Assembly (NCBI GenBank): GCA_016718875.1
Contig: JADKBL010000006.1
Coordinates: 62,001-126,000, forward strand
DNA: 64,000 nt
Direction of reading: 5' to 3'
DNA from: Bacteroidota bacterium
GTDB lineage: Bacteria; Bacteroidota; Bacteroidia; Bacteroidales; VadinHA17
Shown here: positions 7,632 to 17,639 of the stretch, piece by piece
Position numbering within the stretch: position 1 is the stretch's first letter
Layout of the letters: every line of letters begins with the position of its first letter
Program-made: the position numbers and the translations under genes
Notes under the pieces: model-generated
The model's input: only the letters and a program-made list of their open reading frames with translations
Told to the model about the DNA's origin: nothing
The model's database searches: none

Positions 7632-10325
7632 ATGAAAGGCAAATATTTGAAGCATGTGACATTAAATGCAGTTATTATTCTCATTTTCTGCAATATAACA
7701 TTTTCACAAAACATCAGTGATTTTGTATACAAAGGGACATTCGATCCATCTGCAGGAAGTGTAAAGACAGACTTTCAGTTCAACGGGTACACAAATTACT
7801 GGCATGATATTTACCGTGATGAAATAAGATATGGAAACCTGTTCAAGCAAACCATACCTGATGTACAGATGTCGATTGCACAGGCGAGAATTGATATTGC
7901 TGATGATATGCAGATTCCTGGTCTGAGGATGCAGGAGGGCTTTTTAAACAAGCTGTTCAGTGCCGGATTCACAATTCTTGATCAGCCATCGCTTACTGAT
8001 TTAACAAGTACGGACAAAACTTTACTTGTACTTACAGATCCATCATCTGAAGCAGGTAAAAAACTCATCAGCAAACTGCCTTTAAAAGATGAATGGAAAG
8101 AAAAGCTTAAAAGTCACCAGTATAATGCGAAAGACTTTACTGAAGTGAATCTTTTTTTACTCGAAAACGGTGAAAAAAGGATTTTTGTAATATCATCTGT
8201 CAGTAAGGAGTTGAGAGATAAAATCCTGGCATTAATAAATACCACAAAAGATCTGCTTGATAAATATGACCTTCACCGTGGGTGGTTCGGAGCTGAAACA
8301 CTGTTGAAAAGTGTTACCTGTACTGCAGGACATCCTCTGGAAATAATAGGCAAAGGAATGAATGAAGGCAACAGCTGGTTTACCTTTATAGGATATATGG
8401 ACATACTTGCACAGCAGGAATTGATTGAATGGCTTAAGAAAGTCAATCTTCCTGTTGTTGCCGATGTAGGAACAGTAATGAATTATATACCAACCACTCC
8501 TCAGGCTATATACGGTTGTGACAATTATGAAGGCTTGCTCCTGCAAAGCATGTACACTCTTGATTTTATGATCAATTATGCTCATAAAAAGAATGGATAT
8601 GCTTTCAGACCAGTCTATGATCCTGCATCCGATATGTTTAAATATGACGGCTACATTGCAACAGAGGCAAACAAGGAACAGGTTGATAATGAAAACGTAC
8701 CCTTTATAACAAATACCGGTACTCTGGATAAGGGAACAGTCCCCTGTATGGTTCTGTTTCTTGGAAAAGGAGAACCTATTACAAAAGACAGGATGTGGGA
8801 AGCAATAATGCATCGTCGTGAAGTTGCAGTAACCGAAAGCGGGAAAATGATGGGCCCGGCGCTTTACAGGAATGCACTCCAGCTACTGCTGCTCGACAGG
8901 GAATATCTTGAAGAATATTTTGGCGACAGAATAAACCTTGAGGCTACAACAGATGGATATTACCTTAATATTAATGTTACCAATACATATCCTAAAGCTG
9001 TAACTGGAAATATTGAAATTGTGCTGCCTCCTGAACTTGAATCAGCAGATAATCTTACCGTAAAAGCAGATCTTACTGCAAACAGTAACAGGAACGTAAG
9101 AATAAAACTAAACCCATCAGCTTCAGCCATGGGAATTACCAATCCTATTGCAGTTCACTACAAATGGAACAACCAAAAGAAAAGCACTCTTACAATGCTT
9201 GACCTCCCTCCTGCCATTTCTGTTCATAATCTTCTTTATAGTCATGCTCCTTCCGTTGTTTACCCAGTAACAGTCCATAATTTCACAGGGCAGACAGCCA
9301 CTACTGTTAAGGTAGACGTTACGGACAAAAATGATCCGAAAAAGATCGTTTTTACTGACAGCAAAGAAGTCAGCATTGAAACAGGCACATTCAGGGACCT
9401 CACCTTTAATCTTTCACTTGAAAAGGGAGGTTATAACGTAAAAGTTACTGCATTGGGAGTTGAGACCACAAGTCAGCTGGGAGTTGGTGCTGCCACAGGT
9501 TCACCAAAACTTACGATAACTGATCTTAACTCCGATGGAGTTGATGAATACATTATGGAAAATGACAGTGTAAAACTGACACTACTCACAACCGGAGCAA
9601 GGGTTATAGAATATATTGTCAAATCGAAGAACGATAATGTAATGTATAAGCAGTGGCCTGTAAAGCCAGAGGATGATAAACGCAGATTCCGCAAAAGAGG
9701 ATACTATCCTTATGGAGGATTTGAAGATTTCCTCGGACAGGCCAGCATGGAAACACACAAAGTATATACAGCTGAGGTGATTAAGGGAAAAGGTGATTTT
9801 CTCCAGGTAAGGATGACAGCTGATTACTATGGGAACAAGCTTGAAAAAACCTATACATTATATGGTAACTCTCCACTTCTGGAAGTTCGTTTTGCTGTTA
9901 CTTTTAAAAATCCCGAAGCCAATATGATTGCACCTGTTCCGGTTCTGGAACTTGGAAAAAGGCACTGGACAGAAGATGTATTTATTGCCCCGGAACTTGA
10001 CGGACTCAAGGAATACCGGATGCTGCCGGAAAGATATTACGGCAGAGTCATTAACCTTAAAGAAGGATGGGATGCCGGCTATGATACGATGGAAGATATC
10101 AGTTTTGTAGCTGCATTTCCTGTAAAACCGCCACTTTTCCTTCACATGTTCATGAACCATCCGAGAAATGCGGATGCCCATTTTTATTGCCATGAATTTC
10201 AGCCATGGGTACCAATTTTCCAGAAAAGCACTATGTACTTCACATACTATTTCTGGGGTAAGGGCGGAAACTGGCAGGAAGGAGTAAAATCATTACGGGA
10301 AAGAAACCTCATAACAACAAGATAA
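7632..10325 (+). CDS. Large secreted protein of unrecognised family, paralogue A
   Basis: This is 897 residues with a Sec signal peptide (LNAVIILIFCNITFSQ). I see: a mixed domain ending near residue 215; a segment (about 215-405) starting HRGWFGAETLLKSVTC and ending in MHRREVAVTESGKMMG; beta-rich, Ig-like stretches around 430-620; and a C-terminal beta domain (about 625-897) that has DGVDEYIMENDSVKLTLL and RKRGYYPYGGFEDFLGQ, reminiscent of galactose-mutarotase-like sandwiches. Residues 215-405 show the order of a PHP/CehA metallohydrolase (GWF-x-x-E start, EALRARR-like end) but lack the metal-binding histidines; that is an inference only. Paralogue B lies immediately downstream in the same orientation. 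It probably binds or processes polysaccharide. Confidence 0.7.
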   Translation: MKGKYLKHVTLNAVIILIFCNITFSQNISDFVYKGTFDPSAGSVKTDFQFNGYTNYWHDIYRDEIRYGNLFKQTIPDVQMSIAQARIDIADDMQIPGLRMQEGFLNKLFSAGFTILDQPSLTDLTSTDKTLLVLTDPSSEAGKKLISKLPLKDEWKEKLKSHQYNAKDFTEVNLFLLENGEKRIFVISSVSKELRDKILALINTTKDLLDKYDLHRGWFGAETLLKSVTCTAGHPLEIIGKGMNEGNSWFTFIGYMDILAQQELIEWLKKVNLPVVADVGTVMNYIPTTPQAIYGCDNYEGLLLQSMYTLDFMINYAHKKNGYAFRPVYDPASDMFKYDGYIATEANKEQVDNENVPFITNTGTLDKGTVPCMVLFLGKGEPITKDRMWEAIMHRREVAVTESGKMMGPALYRNALQLLLLDREYLEEYFGDRINLEATTDGYYLNINVTNTYPKAVTGNIEIVLPPELESADNLTVKADLTANSNRNVRIKLNPSASAMGITNPIAVHYKWNNQKKSTLTMLDLPPAISVHNLLYSHAPSVVYPVTVHNFTGQTATTVKVDVTDKNDPKKIVFTDSKEVSIETGTFRDLTFNLSLEKGGYNVKVTALGVETTSQLGVGAATGSPKLTITDLNSDGVDEYIMENDSVKLTLLTTGARVIEYIVKSKNDNVMYKQWPVKPEDDKRRFRKRGYYPYGGFEDFLGQASMETHKVYTAEVIKGKGDFLQVRMTADYYGNKLEKTYTLYGNSPLLEVRFAVTFKNPEANMIAPVPVLELGKRHWTEDVFIAPELDGLKEYRMLPERYYGRVINLKEGWDAGYDTMEDISFVAAFPVKPPLFLHMFMNHPRNADAHFYCHEFQPWVPIFQKSTMYFTYYFWGKGGNWQEGVKSLRERNLITTR

Positions 10326-10361
10326 AGATTCAAGACCCAAGACTCAAGACAAGGATTGTAT

Positions 10362-10402
10362 GGAGGTTCCCCTCCTGGGAGGGGCTAGGGGTGGGTTTAA
10401 TT
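10362..10402 (+). repeat. Dispersed hairpin repeat, CCCCTCCTGGGAGGGG with GGGGTGGGTTTAA tail (copy 2)
   Basis: A near-perfect palindrome CCCCTCCTGGGAGGGG is followed by ctaGGGGTGGGTTTAA. Copy 3 at 32,183 differs by one base in the linker. It lies between the two paralogue genes. It is flanked by direct GGCACAGGGCACAGGGCGC-type low-complexity units that run to about 10,440. Confidence 0.75.
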
Positions 10403-10484
10403 TGAAGGCACAGGGCACAGGGCGCAAGGCAAAAAACACAAAAGACAGTATTTATATAATTAAAGTATCAAAACATAATAAATC

Positions 10485-13163
10485 ATGAAAACACCAATTA
10501 AAAACTATCTAATCATTTCTGCCATGCTGGTCGGATTAACTATAATGACAGCATCAGGACAGACTCTGGACGGATTCAAATACAACGGTACCTTCCAGCC
10601 TGACAAGAATATGGTAACTGAGCAGTTCCAGTTTAACGGATACACAAATTACTGGCACAACATCTTCCGTGACGAGATCCGTTATGGCAATCTGTATAAG
10701 ATCTCCCGTCCAAAAATGGATTATACTATCGCACAGACCAGGATTGATCTTGCCACTGAATTTGGTATCCCGGGACTTGCGATGCAGGAAGGATTTATGA
10801 ATAGTATCCTGAAGGAACAATACACAACTCTAGATCAACCTTCACTTCAGAAATTAAACGAGTCAATTGCTGCAGGTAATGTTCTGGCAATAGTTGATCC
10901 TGCTACTGAAGCCGGTAAAAAACTGACTGAAAAGCTTCCTTCCGATTATATCTGGAAAGACAAGCTGAAAAGCTACCAGTACGGAGCTAAGGATTTTTCA
11001 GATGTTCTGGTTTTCACTCTTGAAAGCGGAAATAAAAAAGTATTTGTTGTCGCATCAACCAGTAAGGATATGAGGGATAAAACCCTTGCTCTGATGGAAA
11101 GTACAAAGAACCTGCTTGCAAAATATGATATTCACAAAGGATGGTTCGGTGCTGAAACCCTTTTGAAAAGTGTAACCTGTACACCAGGACACCCTCTTGA
11201 AGTTATTGGCAAGGGAATGAATGAAGGCAATTCCTGGTTCACGTTCACAGGTTATATGGATTTTCTTACTCAGAAGGAGATGGCAGAATGGCTTGGCAAA
11301 GTCAATAACCCTGCCGTTGCTGACTATGGATTTGGTCAGATACACGGACTTAAGGACTATGACGGCCTTCAGGTTCAGAGCATGTTCACAGATGAATCAT
11401 GGGTAAATTATGCTCATGAGAAGGAAGGCTATGTTTTCAGACAGGTATATGATCCATCCGGTGAATCTGACAAATATAAATATGATGGTTATTTTGCTTC
11501 AGAAGGACAAAAGGAACAGATTGACAATGAAAATGTTCCGTTTATCAGCAGCACCGGCAACCTTTACGGAGGCACCGAAAACTCAATGGTGCTCTTTATT
11601 CCAAAAGGAAATCAGCTTTCCAAAAAGCTTCTATGGGAAGCAATAATGGACAGGCGTGAAGTAGCAGTAATGAAAGGTGGAATGATGATGGGACCTGCTC
11701 AATACAGAAATGCCCTTCAGCTTCTGCTGATCGACAGGGTATGGCTGGAAGAATATTTCGGCGACAGGATTAGTCTTGATGCAACTACCAAAGACTATAA
11801 GCTTATCCTCAATATCACAAACAGCTATTCAAAATCCGTAACAGGCTCACTTAATATTGTTCTTCCTCCTGAGCTCAAAATGGAGGGTGGTGTAACAACC
11901 CAGGTTTCATTGCCTGCAAACAGCACCAAGACCCTTGAATTCAATCTGAATCCACAGGCATCAGCAATGAGGAAAACAAATCCTATTGCTCTTCATTTCA
12001 AGTGGGGAGAACAAAAGAAGAGTACCATTGCAGTTCTCGACCTGCCCAGAGCTATTTCAGTTCAGCAGCTGCTTTATGGTCATGCACCAAAGGTTACATA
12101 TCCTGTTGCCATACATAACTTTACGGATAAGTCATCTTTTCCTGTAAAGGTTGAAGTTGTTGAAAAGAGCAATCCCAAAAAAGTTGTCTATACAACTTCA
12201 AAAACCTGTAATGCCCAAAAGGCTGCATTTGCAAATCTCTCATTCGATCTTGAAGTTCCAGCCGGAAACTACAATGTTAAAGTGTCTGCTATGGGACTTG
12301 AAAACATAAGTCAGCTTGGCGTTGGACAAGCTTCAGGCAAACCATATCTGTATGAATTGGACCTTAACAGCGATGGAATAATGGAATACAGGATGGAGAA
12401 TGACAGTGTTCAGATCACTCTTCTGACAACCGGAGCTCGTGTTATAGAGTATATTACAAAATCGAAAAATGATAACGTCCTCTTCAAATTATGGCCTGAC
12501 AAGGCTTCTGACGACAAGCGTCCGTTCAGAAAAAGAGGCTATTATCCTTATGGTGGATTTGAGGATTTCCTCGGACAGGGCAGTATGGAAACACACAGGG
12601 TATACGATGCTGAAATACTTAAGAAAGAGGGTGATTATGTAAGAGTAAAGATGAGCACTGACTACTTCGGCAACAAACTTGAAAAAATATTTACACTGTA
12701 CGGAAATTCGCCACTGCTTGAAGTCCAGTTCGCACTTACCTTCAAAAATCCTGAAGCAAACGTTCTTGGTCCACAGCCAATTCTTGAACTTGGTGCAAAA
12801 CACTGGACTGAAGATGTTTTCACTATACCTGAAAAGGATGGTACTCATGAATACAGAATGAAACCAGAGATGTACTTTGGCAGAGCATTTTTCATGAAAG
12901 AAGGTTGGTATTCAGGTTACGATGAAAAGGAGAATATAACCTTTGTTGGAGCTTACCCTGTAACTGAACCTCTTTTCCTTCACATGTGGATGAATCACCC
13001 TTCGAATGGTGAAGCACATTTCTATTATGTTGAATTCCAGCCATGGACACCAATTTATCAGAAGACGACAATGTACTTCACATATTATCTGTGGGGAACC
13101 GCTGGCAAATGGCAGAACGGAGTACAGGAGCTGAGAAACAGGAACCTTATTTCGGAACAATAA
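10485..13163 (+). CDS. Large secreted protein of unrecognised family, paralogue B
   Basis: 892 residues, homologous to paralogue A over its whole length with the same block order; the segments FQFNGYTNYWH, GWFGAETLLKSVTCT and RKRGYYPYGGFEDFLGQ are shared. A signal peptide (AMLVGLTIMTASGQ) directs it out of the cell. The middle segment ends MDRREVAVMKGGMMMG, and the C-terminal domain again starts DLNSDGIMEYRMENDSVQ. As in paralogue A, no H-x-H metal motif follows GWFGAE. Keeping both copies intact, with many substitutions between them, indicates an old tandem duplication with both kept under selection rather than a recent one. Function is unknown. The gene starts about 160 bases after A across a repeat-filled gap. 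Confidence 0.7.
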   Translation: MKTPIKNYLIISAMLVGLTIMTASGQTLDGFKYNGTFQPDKNMVTEQFQFNGYTNYWHNIFRDEIRYGNLYKISRPKMDYTIAQTRIDLATEFGIPGLAMQEGFMNSILKEQYTTLDQPSLQKLNESIAAGNVLAIVDPATEAGKKLTEKLPSDYIWKDKLKSYQYGAKDFSDVLVFTLESGNKKVFVVASTSKDMRDKTLALMESTKNLLAKYDIHKGWFGAETLLKSVTCTPGHPLEVIGKGMNEGNSWFTFTGYMDFLTQKEMAEWLGKVNNPAVADYGFGQIHGLKDYDGLQVQSMFTDESWVNYAHEKEGYVFRQVYDPSGESDKYKYDGYFASEGQKEQIDNENVPFISSTGNLYGGTENSMVLFIPKGNQLSKKLLWEAIMDRREVAVMKGGMMMGPAQYRNALQLLLIDRVWLEEYFGDRISLDATTKDYKLILNITNSYSKSVTGSLNIVLPPELKMEGGVTTQVSLPANSTKTLEFNLNPQASAMRKTNPIALHFKWGEQKKSTIAVLDLPRAISVQQLLYGHAPKVTYPVAIHNFTDKSSFPVKVEVVEKSNPKKVVYTTSKTCNAQKAAFANLSFDLEVPAGNYNVKVSAMGLENISQLGVGQASGKPYLYELDLNSDGIMEYRMENDSVQITLLTTGARVIEYITKSKNDNVLFKLWPDKASDDKRPFRKRGYYPYGGFEDFLGQGSMETHRVYDAEILKKEGDYVRVKMSTDYFGNKLEKIFTLYGNSPLLEVQFALTFKNPEANVLGPQPILELGAKHWTEDVFTIPEKDGTHEYRMKPEMYFGRAFFMKEGWYSGYDEKENITFVGAYPVTEPLFLHMWMNHPSNGEAHFYYVEFQPWTPIYQKTTMYFTYYLWGTAGKWQNGVQELRNRNLISEQ

Positions 13164-13225
13164 AAATGGCGCAATAGCGCAATGGCTCAATGGCTCAAGG
13201 GCTTAACGGCTCAAAGGCTTATATA
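13164..13225 (+). repeat. Low-complexity GGCTCAA-type array
   Basis: Directly after the stop of paralogue B, the DNA reads GGCGCAATAGCGCAATGGC, then TCAATGGCTCAAGGGC and TTAACGGCTCAAAGGC: a degenerate 9-10 base unit, (G)GCTCAA. Comparable but different units follow the stops at 10,325, 15,089, 29,706 and 32,142. Confidence 0.55.
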
Positions 13226-13256
13226 AACAAAATGAAGATAATTTAAATAATCAATC

Positions 13257-15089
13257 ATGAAGAACTCAGCAATAATTAGATTCAGGGCTCTACTTCTCTT
13301 GGTCCTGCTTGCTATGATTTTCGCTTCAGGATTTTCTCAGAAATCCAAAGAGACCAAAGAACTGAATATTAGAAAGATTGAACTTGGCTACCCGTGTCCT
13401 GCCATTCCTTTTTACCATTTCAAAGCAGATATTGAGCTTCCGCAGGAGTCAATAATTGAGGTGGAAGCATATGTTGATGGCAAGGTACTCAGGGCGACTG
13501 ACCTGAAGAGGAATTCAGATCACGAAAACATGAACCGTCCTCCCATTTCAGAACGTCCGCCATCAGGATACAGCCTCTCTCAGGATGGCACCCACTACAA
13601 AAACTTAAATGTAACAGGCTGGGTAAGATGGGAACCGGGCAAAGATTACAGTATTAAACTGAATGTCAGAATGAAGAAGTCGGTAAAGGCCTCAGGTGAA
13701 GACATCTGGCTTACTGCAACAAAAACAGTTAAGGCACCTCAGGGCGTTGAGACCTTCAACAAAGACTGGAAAAATTATAAATCAGTGATATTAAGCGAAA
13801 CAGCAGGAATCAACAGAACGAATGAGCCAGTGGAGGTCCTCCTGGCATTCTACCCCGATGAAGCTCAGCAACTTTCACGCGACATCAGAGTGGTTGCAGT
13901 TGATCCTAAAACCTTTGCCCTAACAGAAGTTGTTTCACAGGTTTATGATCAGCAGGAATTTCTTAAGGAAGATGATCTGGGTCCTGATAAAGATGGAAAA
14001 CAAACAAGGGATATACCATTATGGCTTCCGACAGTAACCACCAGGGTTGCTTTTCTTGCAGATGTACCAGCCAGATCGAGCAAGGTATTCCTTGTATTTT
14101 ACAATAATCCTGATGCAATGGTCAAGCTTTATACTACTGACCTTAAAGTAATGGGAGCTGCTCCGGGCCTGCAGATCGACAACAATAAAATGTCTGTTAT
14201 ACTCCATCCGAATTCAGGACATCTCGACGAGATAAAGCTTAAGAGTAAACCGGAAGCTCCTCTTTATCACAGACTTGAAACAAATGGAGCCATGCACTGG
14301 AATCCGGATATTTATGTTCCGCCAAGACCATGGACTCATACAGCCGACTGGAAACCGCCAAGAAATATTAACACCGTATCAGGTTCTGTAATAGCCAGAA
14401 GTGATGTATGGGATGAAATGAGGGAGGTTCCTGAAGTTGATGCATCTGTAAGATATGAATTCTATCCGGGTCAGCCATATTTCGTTAGTACCACAACCAT
14501 GAGAATCAATGAGACAGTTCAGGCACTTGCGCTCAGAAATTCAGAAATGGTTATTAAAAGGGAATTGATAACTCATGCTGCATGGTATGATATAATAAGT
14601 GATTCGGTAATCGTTTATGATGTACAGCATATGCCTGATCTCGCTGATCTCAAAATGGAAGCAGACGTTCCATGGATTATTTTTTTCAATAAGGAGAAGG
14701 GAATAGGTTTTGCAGGCATTCAGCTAGACTATTCAAATACCGGTCTCGAGTCGCCTGTCAGGCTTCTCAATCCGTTCTTCTATATAACTGCCGGTCCGTG
14801 GATCTACTGGGCAAGAGGACTGTCACATACATTCCTTTCTTCAAATATGCAACAGGTTGTACCTGTTCTGAAAGGCAATGTGTTCAGTGAAAAATGGGCT
14901 TACCTGGTATATGAAACTGACAAAACACCTACTCCTTATGCTCCTGTTGTTGAGTGGCACAAAAAACTTACAAATCCTTTGAGGATACAACTTGTTGAGG
15001 AAGTTGATCCAAGAGTTTCAAAAACGCTTAAGGAAGTATTTATGGATAATGGTAAGAGCGGCTGGGAAGGAAGGGATACGCATAAGTGA
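13257..15089 (+). CDS. Secreted protein of unknown family (610 aa)
   Basis: The 610-residue product begins with a Sec signal (LLLVLLAMIFASGFSQ). Its sequence is almost all beta, with blocks such as YPCPAIPFYHFKADIELPQ, GWVRWEPGKDY, and YTTDLKVMGAAPGLQ. The middle region, MRE VPEVDASVRYEFYPGQPYF then STTTMRINETVQALALRNS, resembles the beta-sandwich domains of mutarotase-like sugar proteins (the spelling MREVPEVDA runs on without a gap). WDEM and HW motifs are present but no catalytic acid pair can be named. I do not recognise the family. It lies between the two paralogues and the GH78 gene on the same strand, and so is likely part of one polysaccharide-processing operon. The ATG at 13,257 directly precedes the signal peptide. 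Confidence 0.6.
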   Translation: MKNSAIIRFRALLLLVLLAMIFASGFSQKSKETKELNIRKIELGYPCPAIPFYHFKADIELPQESIIEVEAYVDGKVLRATDLKRNSDHENMNRPPISERPPSGYSLSQDGTHYKNLNVTGWVRWEPGKDYSIKLNVRMKKSVKASGEDIWLTATKTVKAPQGVETFNKDWKNYKSVILSETAGINRTNEPVEVLLAFYPDEAQQLSRDIRVVAVDPKTFALTEVVSQVYDQQEFLKEDDLGPDKDGKQTRDIPLWLPTVTTRVAFLADVPARSSKVFLVFYNNPDAMVKLYTTDLKVMGAAPGLQIDNNKMSVILHPNSGHLDEIKLKSKPEAPLYHRLETNGAMHWNPDIYVPPRPWTHTADWKPPRNINTVSGSVIARSDVWDEMREVPEVDASVRYEFYPGQPYFVSTTTMRINETVQALALRNSEMVIKRELITHAAWYDIISDSVIVYDVQHMPDLADLKMEADVPWIIFFNKEKGIGFAGIQLDYSNTGLESPVRLLNPFFYITAGPWIYWARGLSHTFLSSNMQQVVPVLKGNVFSEKWAYLVYETDKTPTPYAPVVEWHKKLTNPLRIQLVEEVDPRVSKTLKEVFMDNGKSGWEGRDTHK

Positions 15090-15132
15090 GGCATGAGGCG
15101 TGCGGCCTGAGGCGTGAGGTGTGTGGTGAGAG
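15090..15132 (+). repeat. Low-complexity GAGGCGTG-type array
   Basis: Just after the stop of the 610-residue gene lies GAGGCATGAGGCGTGCGGCC, then TGAGGCGTGAGGTGTGTGG. The unit GAGGCGTG recurs. It is read as coding sequence if the ATG at 15,086 is taken as the GH78 start, which is why that start was rejected. Confidence 0.5.
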
Positions 15133-15166
15133 TAGGAAGATTAGTAATAAACTTAACTATAAAATT

Positions 15167-17605
15167 ATGATTGTTCGTAACATCCCGAAAATCAACATAT
15201 TAAACATACTAATAATCAGCACTTTACTGTTTTCGGGGTGCGGCGGACAGAAAAATATTGAACAGGAGGACACAAAAGGCGATCTTAAAAATGCCTTATG
15301 GATAACTGATTCCAGAGCCTGGCCGGAAATCGATTCACTGATGTATGGTGATCTTCCGGCTCCTTTGTTCAGGAAAGAATTCACTGCAAAAAAAGATGTT
15401 CAGTCTGCTACATTATTTATTACTGCTGCAGGTTATTACAATGCCTTTCTTAACGGTGAAAAAATTGGCAGGAATTATCTTGATCCTGCCTGGACTGACT
15501 ACGGCAAAAGAATCTACTACTCGGAATATGATATTACCGGGGGGAATTAAGGAAGGAGCAAACTGCCTCGGGACCATTCTTGGAAACGGATTCTATAATC
15601 CTTTGCCGCTAAGGATGTGGGGACGTCGTAACCTCAGGGAAAATCTGACAGTAGGCAAACCTTCTTTTATAGCCAGGCTTGTAATAGAATATAAAAACGG
15701 AGCAAAGGAGGAAGTAATTACTGACAACTCCTGGAAGTATTCATACGGACCCATCCGTAAAAACAATGTTTACCTGGGAGAAGTTTATGACGGCAGTTTT
15801 GAAACTGATGGATGGAATCTGGCAGGTTTTAGCAACCCTGAATGGGAACCTGCTGTGCCAGATAATGGTACGAAAGGGAAACTTCAGAAATCGTTCTTCC
15901 CTCCTGTCAGGATTACTGACACTATTAAACCTGTAGCAATTAATTCTCTTTCAAAAGAAAAGTATATTGTTGACATGGGGGTGAATTTCACTGGTGTCTT
16001 CCGTATAAAACTGCATGGACAAAAGGGAGATAAAATTACTTTCAGGTTCGGGGAGAGGGTATTTGAAAACGGGGATCTGAATACGCTTACCGCAGTTTGC
16101 GGACAGATCAAGAGAAAGGGAATGGGCGGCCCCGGCTCACCTGATATTGCATGGCAGACTGATCAGTATATATTCGGAGATAAGCAGGAAGTATGGTTTA
16201 TGCAGTCCTTTACATTTCATGTTTTTCGCTACATGGAAGTTGATGGCATAAAATATGCCCCCGAAATAACTGACATAGAAGGTATTGCATTCAATACAGA
16301 TGTTGATAAAGCAGGTAAATTCAATACTTCAAACAAATTGCTAAACTCCATTCAGGAGGCTACATGCAGAACATTTCTTGATAACCTGATAAGTGTTCAG
16401 TCAGACTGCCCCGGCAGGGAGAAATTTGGATATGGGGGTGACCTGAATGCCACAGTGGAGTCGTTCATCTATAATTACGATATGCAGACCTTTTACCGTA
16501 AGACTATTTACGACTGGGTTGATGCCATGAATGATTCTTCATTCATTGATACTGCTCCATACAGAGGAATAAGTTATTGTGGCTTAAGCTGGGAATCGGC
16601 ATTTCTGATAACACAATATAAACTCCTGCTTTACTATAATGACACTGCTCTGGTTAGAGAGATGTATACAAAAGATCTTGAATGGATGGAGAAAGTAGCT
16701 CAGCTTCATCCGGAAGGAGTTGTTAAAACAGGGCTTGCCGATCGCGAAGCCTTACAGAAAGTCCCGTTGAGCTTATCGGCACAACTCATTATCTCGATTG
16801 CGCCAGGATAATGACACGGTTTGCTTCAATGTTGAATGATGTAGAAAATGAGTCAAGGTTCAGACACCTCGCAGACAGATTAAAAAACATGATGCTGAAT
16901 ATGTACTGGAAGAATAATGTTCCGGATACTTTGAACAGGCAGACAGTATTTGCCACCCTCCTTTATTACGATATTATTCCTGAAAAGGAAAAAGCGGCAG
17001 CTGCAGATTCACTGATAAAATACGTTAAAAAAGGTCCGGCAGGACATTTTACAACCGGCATCTTCGGTACCAAGTACGTTCTTGAGGCACTTTCAGTAGC
17101 CGGATTTACAAATGAAGTATATAAAATTGTGAACAGTAAACAGTACCCGGGCTGGGGACATATGATTGACCGCGGAGCTACAACTATCTGGGAAACATGG
17201 AAGGAAAGCGACGATGTATACTCCAACTGTCATCCCATGTTTGGAACAGTAACAGAGTGGTATTTCCGCTGGCTGGGAGGCATTCAGCCCGACACTGATT
17301 ATCCCGGCTTCGAAAAATTTCTCCTTTGCCCTAACCTTCCGGAAGGACTGGAATCTGTAAATTGTTCATACAATTCCCCGTTTGGAATGATAGTATCCAA
17401 CTGGGAAAATAAAGGAAAAGAGAGGCAGATATACCACTTTGAGATACCGCCCGGGACAGAGGCTACTGCAGTTATACCATTGAATAACAAGCAAGTGATT
17501 AAATTTTCAGAAGCATCCGGATCAGAACCTCAGAAAGAAAAAGGAAGCCTGAATAAGTTCAGAATGAAGGCCGGAAAATACACTATCACAGTTGAGCCAG
17601 CTTAA
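15167..17605 (+). CDS. GH78-like alpha-L-rhamnosidase lipoprotein (two frameshifts)
   Basis: The GH78 family hydrolyses terminal alpha-L-rhamnose. The product starts at 15,167 with a lipoprotein signal ending LLFSGC. The N-terminal sandwich has the GYYNAFLNGEKIG motif. The frame is broken twice. One G too many in the G6 tract (15,539-15,544) interrupts YDITGG-IKEGANCLGTILGNGFY. One G too few near 16,769 interrupts KVPLELIGTTHYLDCARIMTRF. Repaired, the protein is about 812 residues, the usual length. The catalytic (alpha/alpha)6 barrel contains SDCPGREKFGYGGDLNATV, whose DCP..REKFGYGGD block is the signature around the general acid; then IDRGATTIWETW, with the proposed base E, and EWYFRWLGGIQPD. 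A C-terminal beta domain follows. Product anchored in a membrane, acting on rhamnose-containing polymers. Confidence 0.8.
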
Positions 17606-17639
17606 TCAGTTCTTCAGTTTTTTAATACAAGCAATTAAA

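Noticed and set aside
8232..8813. 193-residue minus-strand frame inside paralogue A, and other long antisense frames such as 28,642-29,352
   Set aside because: They lie wholly within strongly coding plus-strand genes, have no motif and no transcription signals.
15086..15166. ATG at 15,086 as start of the GH78 gene
   Set aside because: It would translate the low-complexity repeat into MRHEACGLRREVCG and overlap the previous gene; the lipoprotein signal starts at 15,167.
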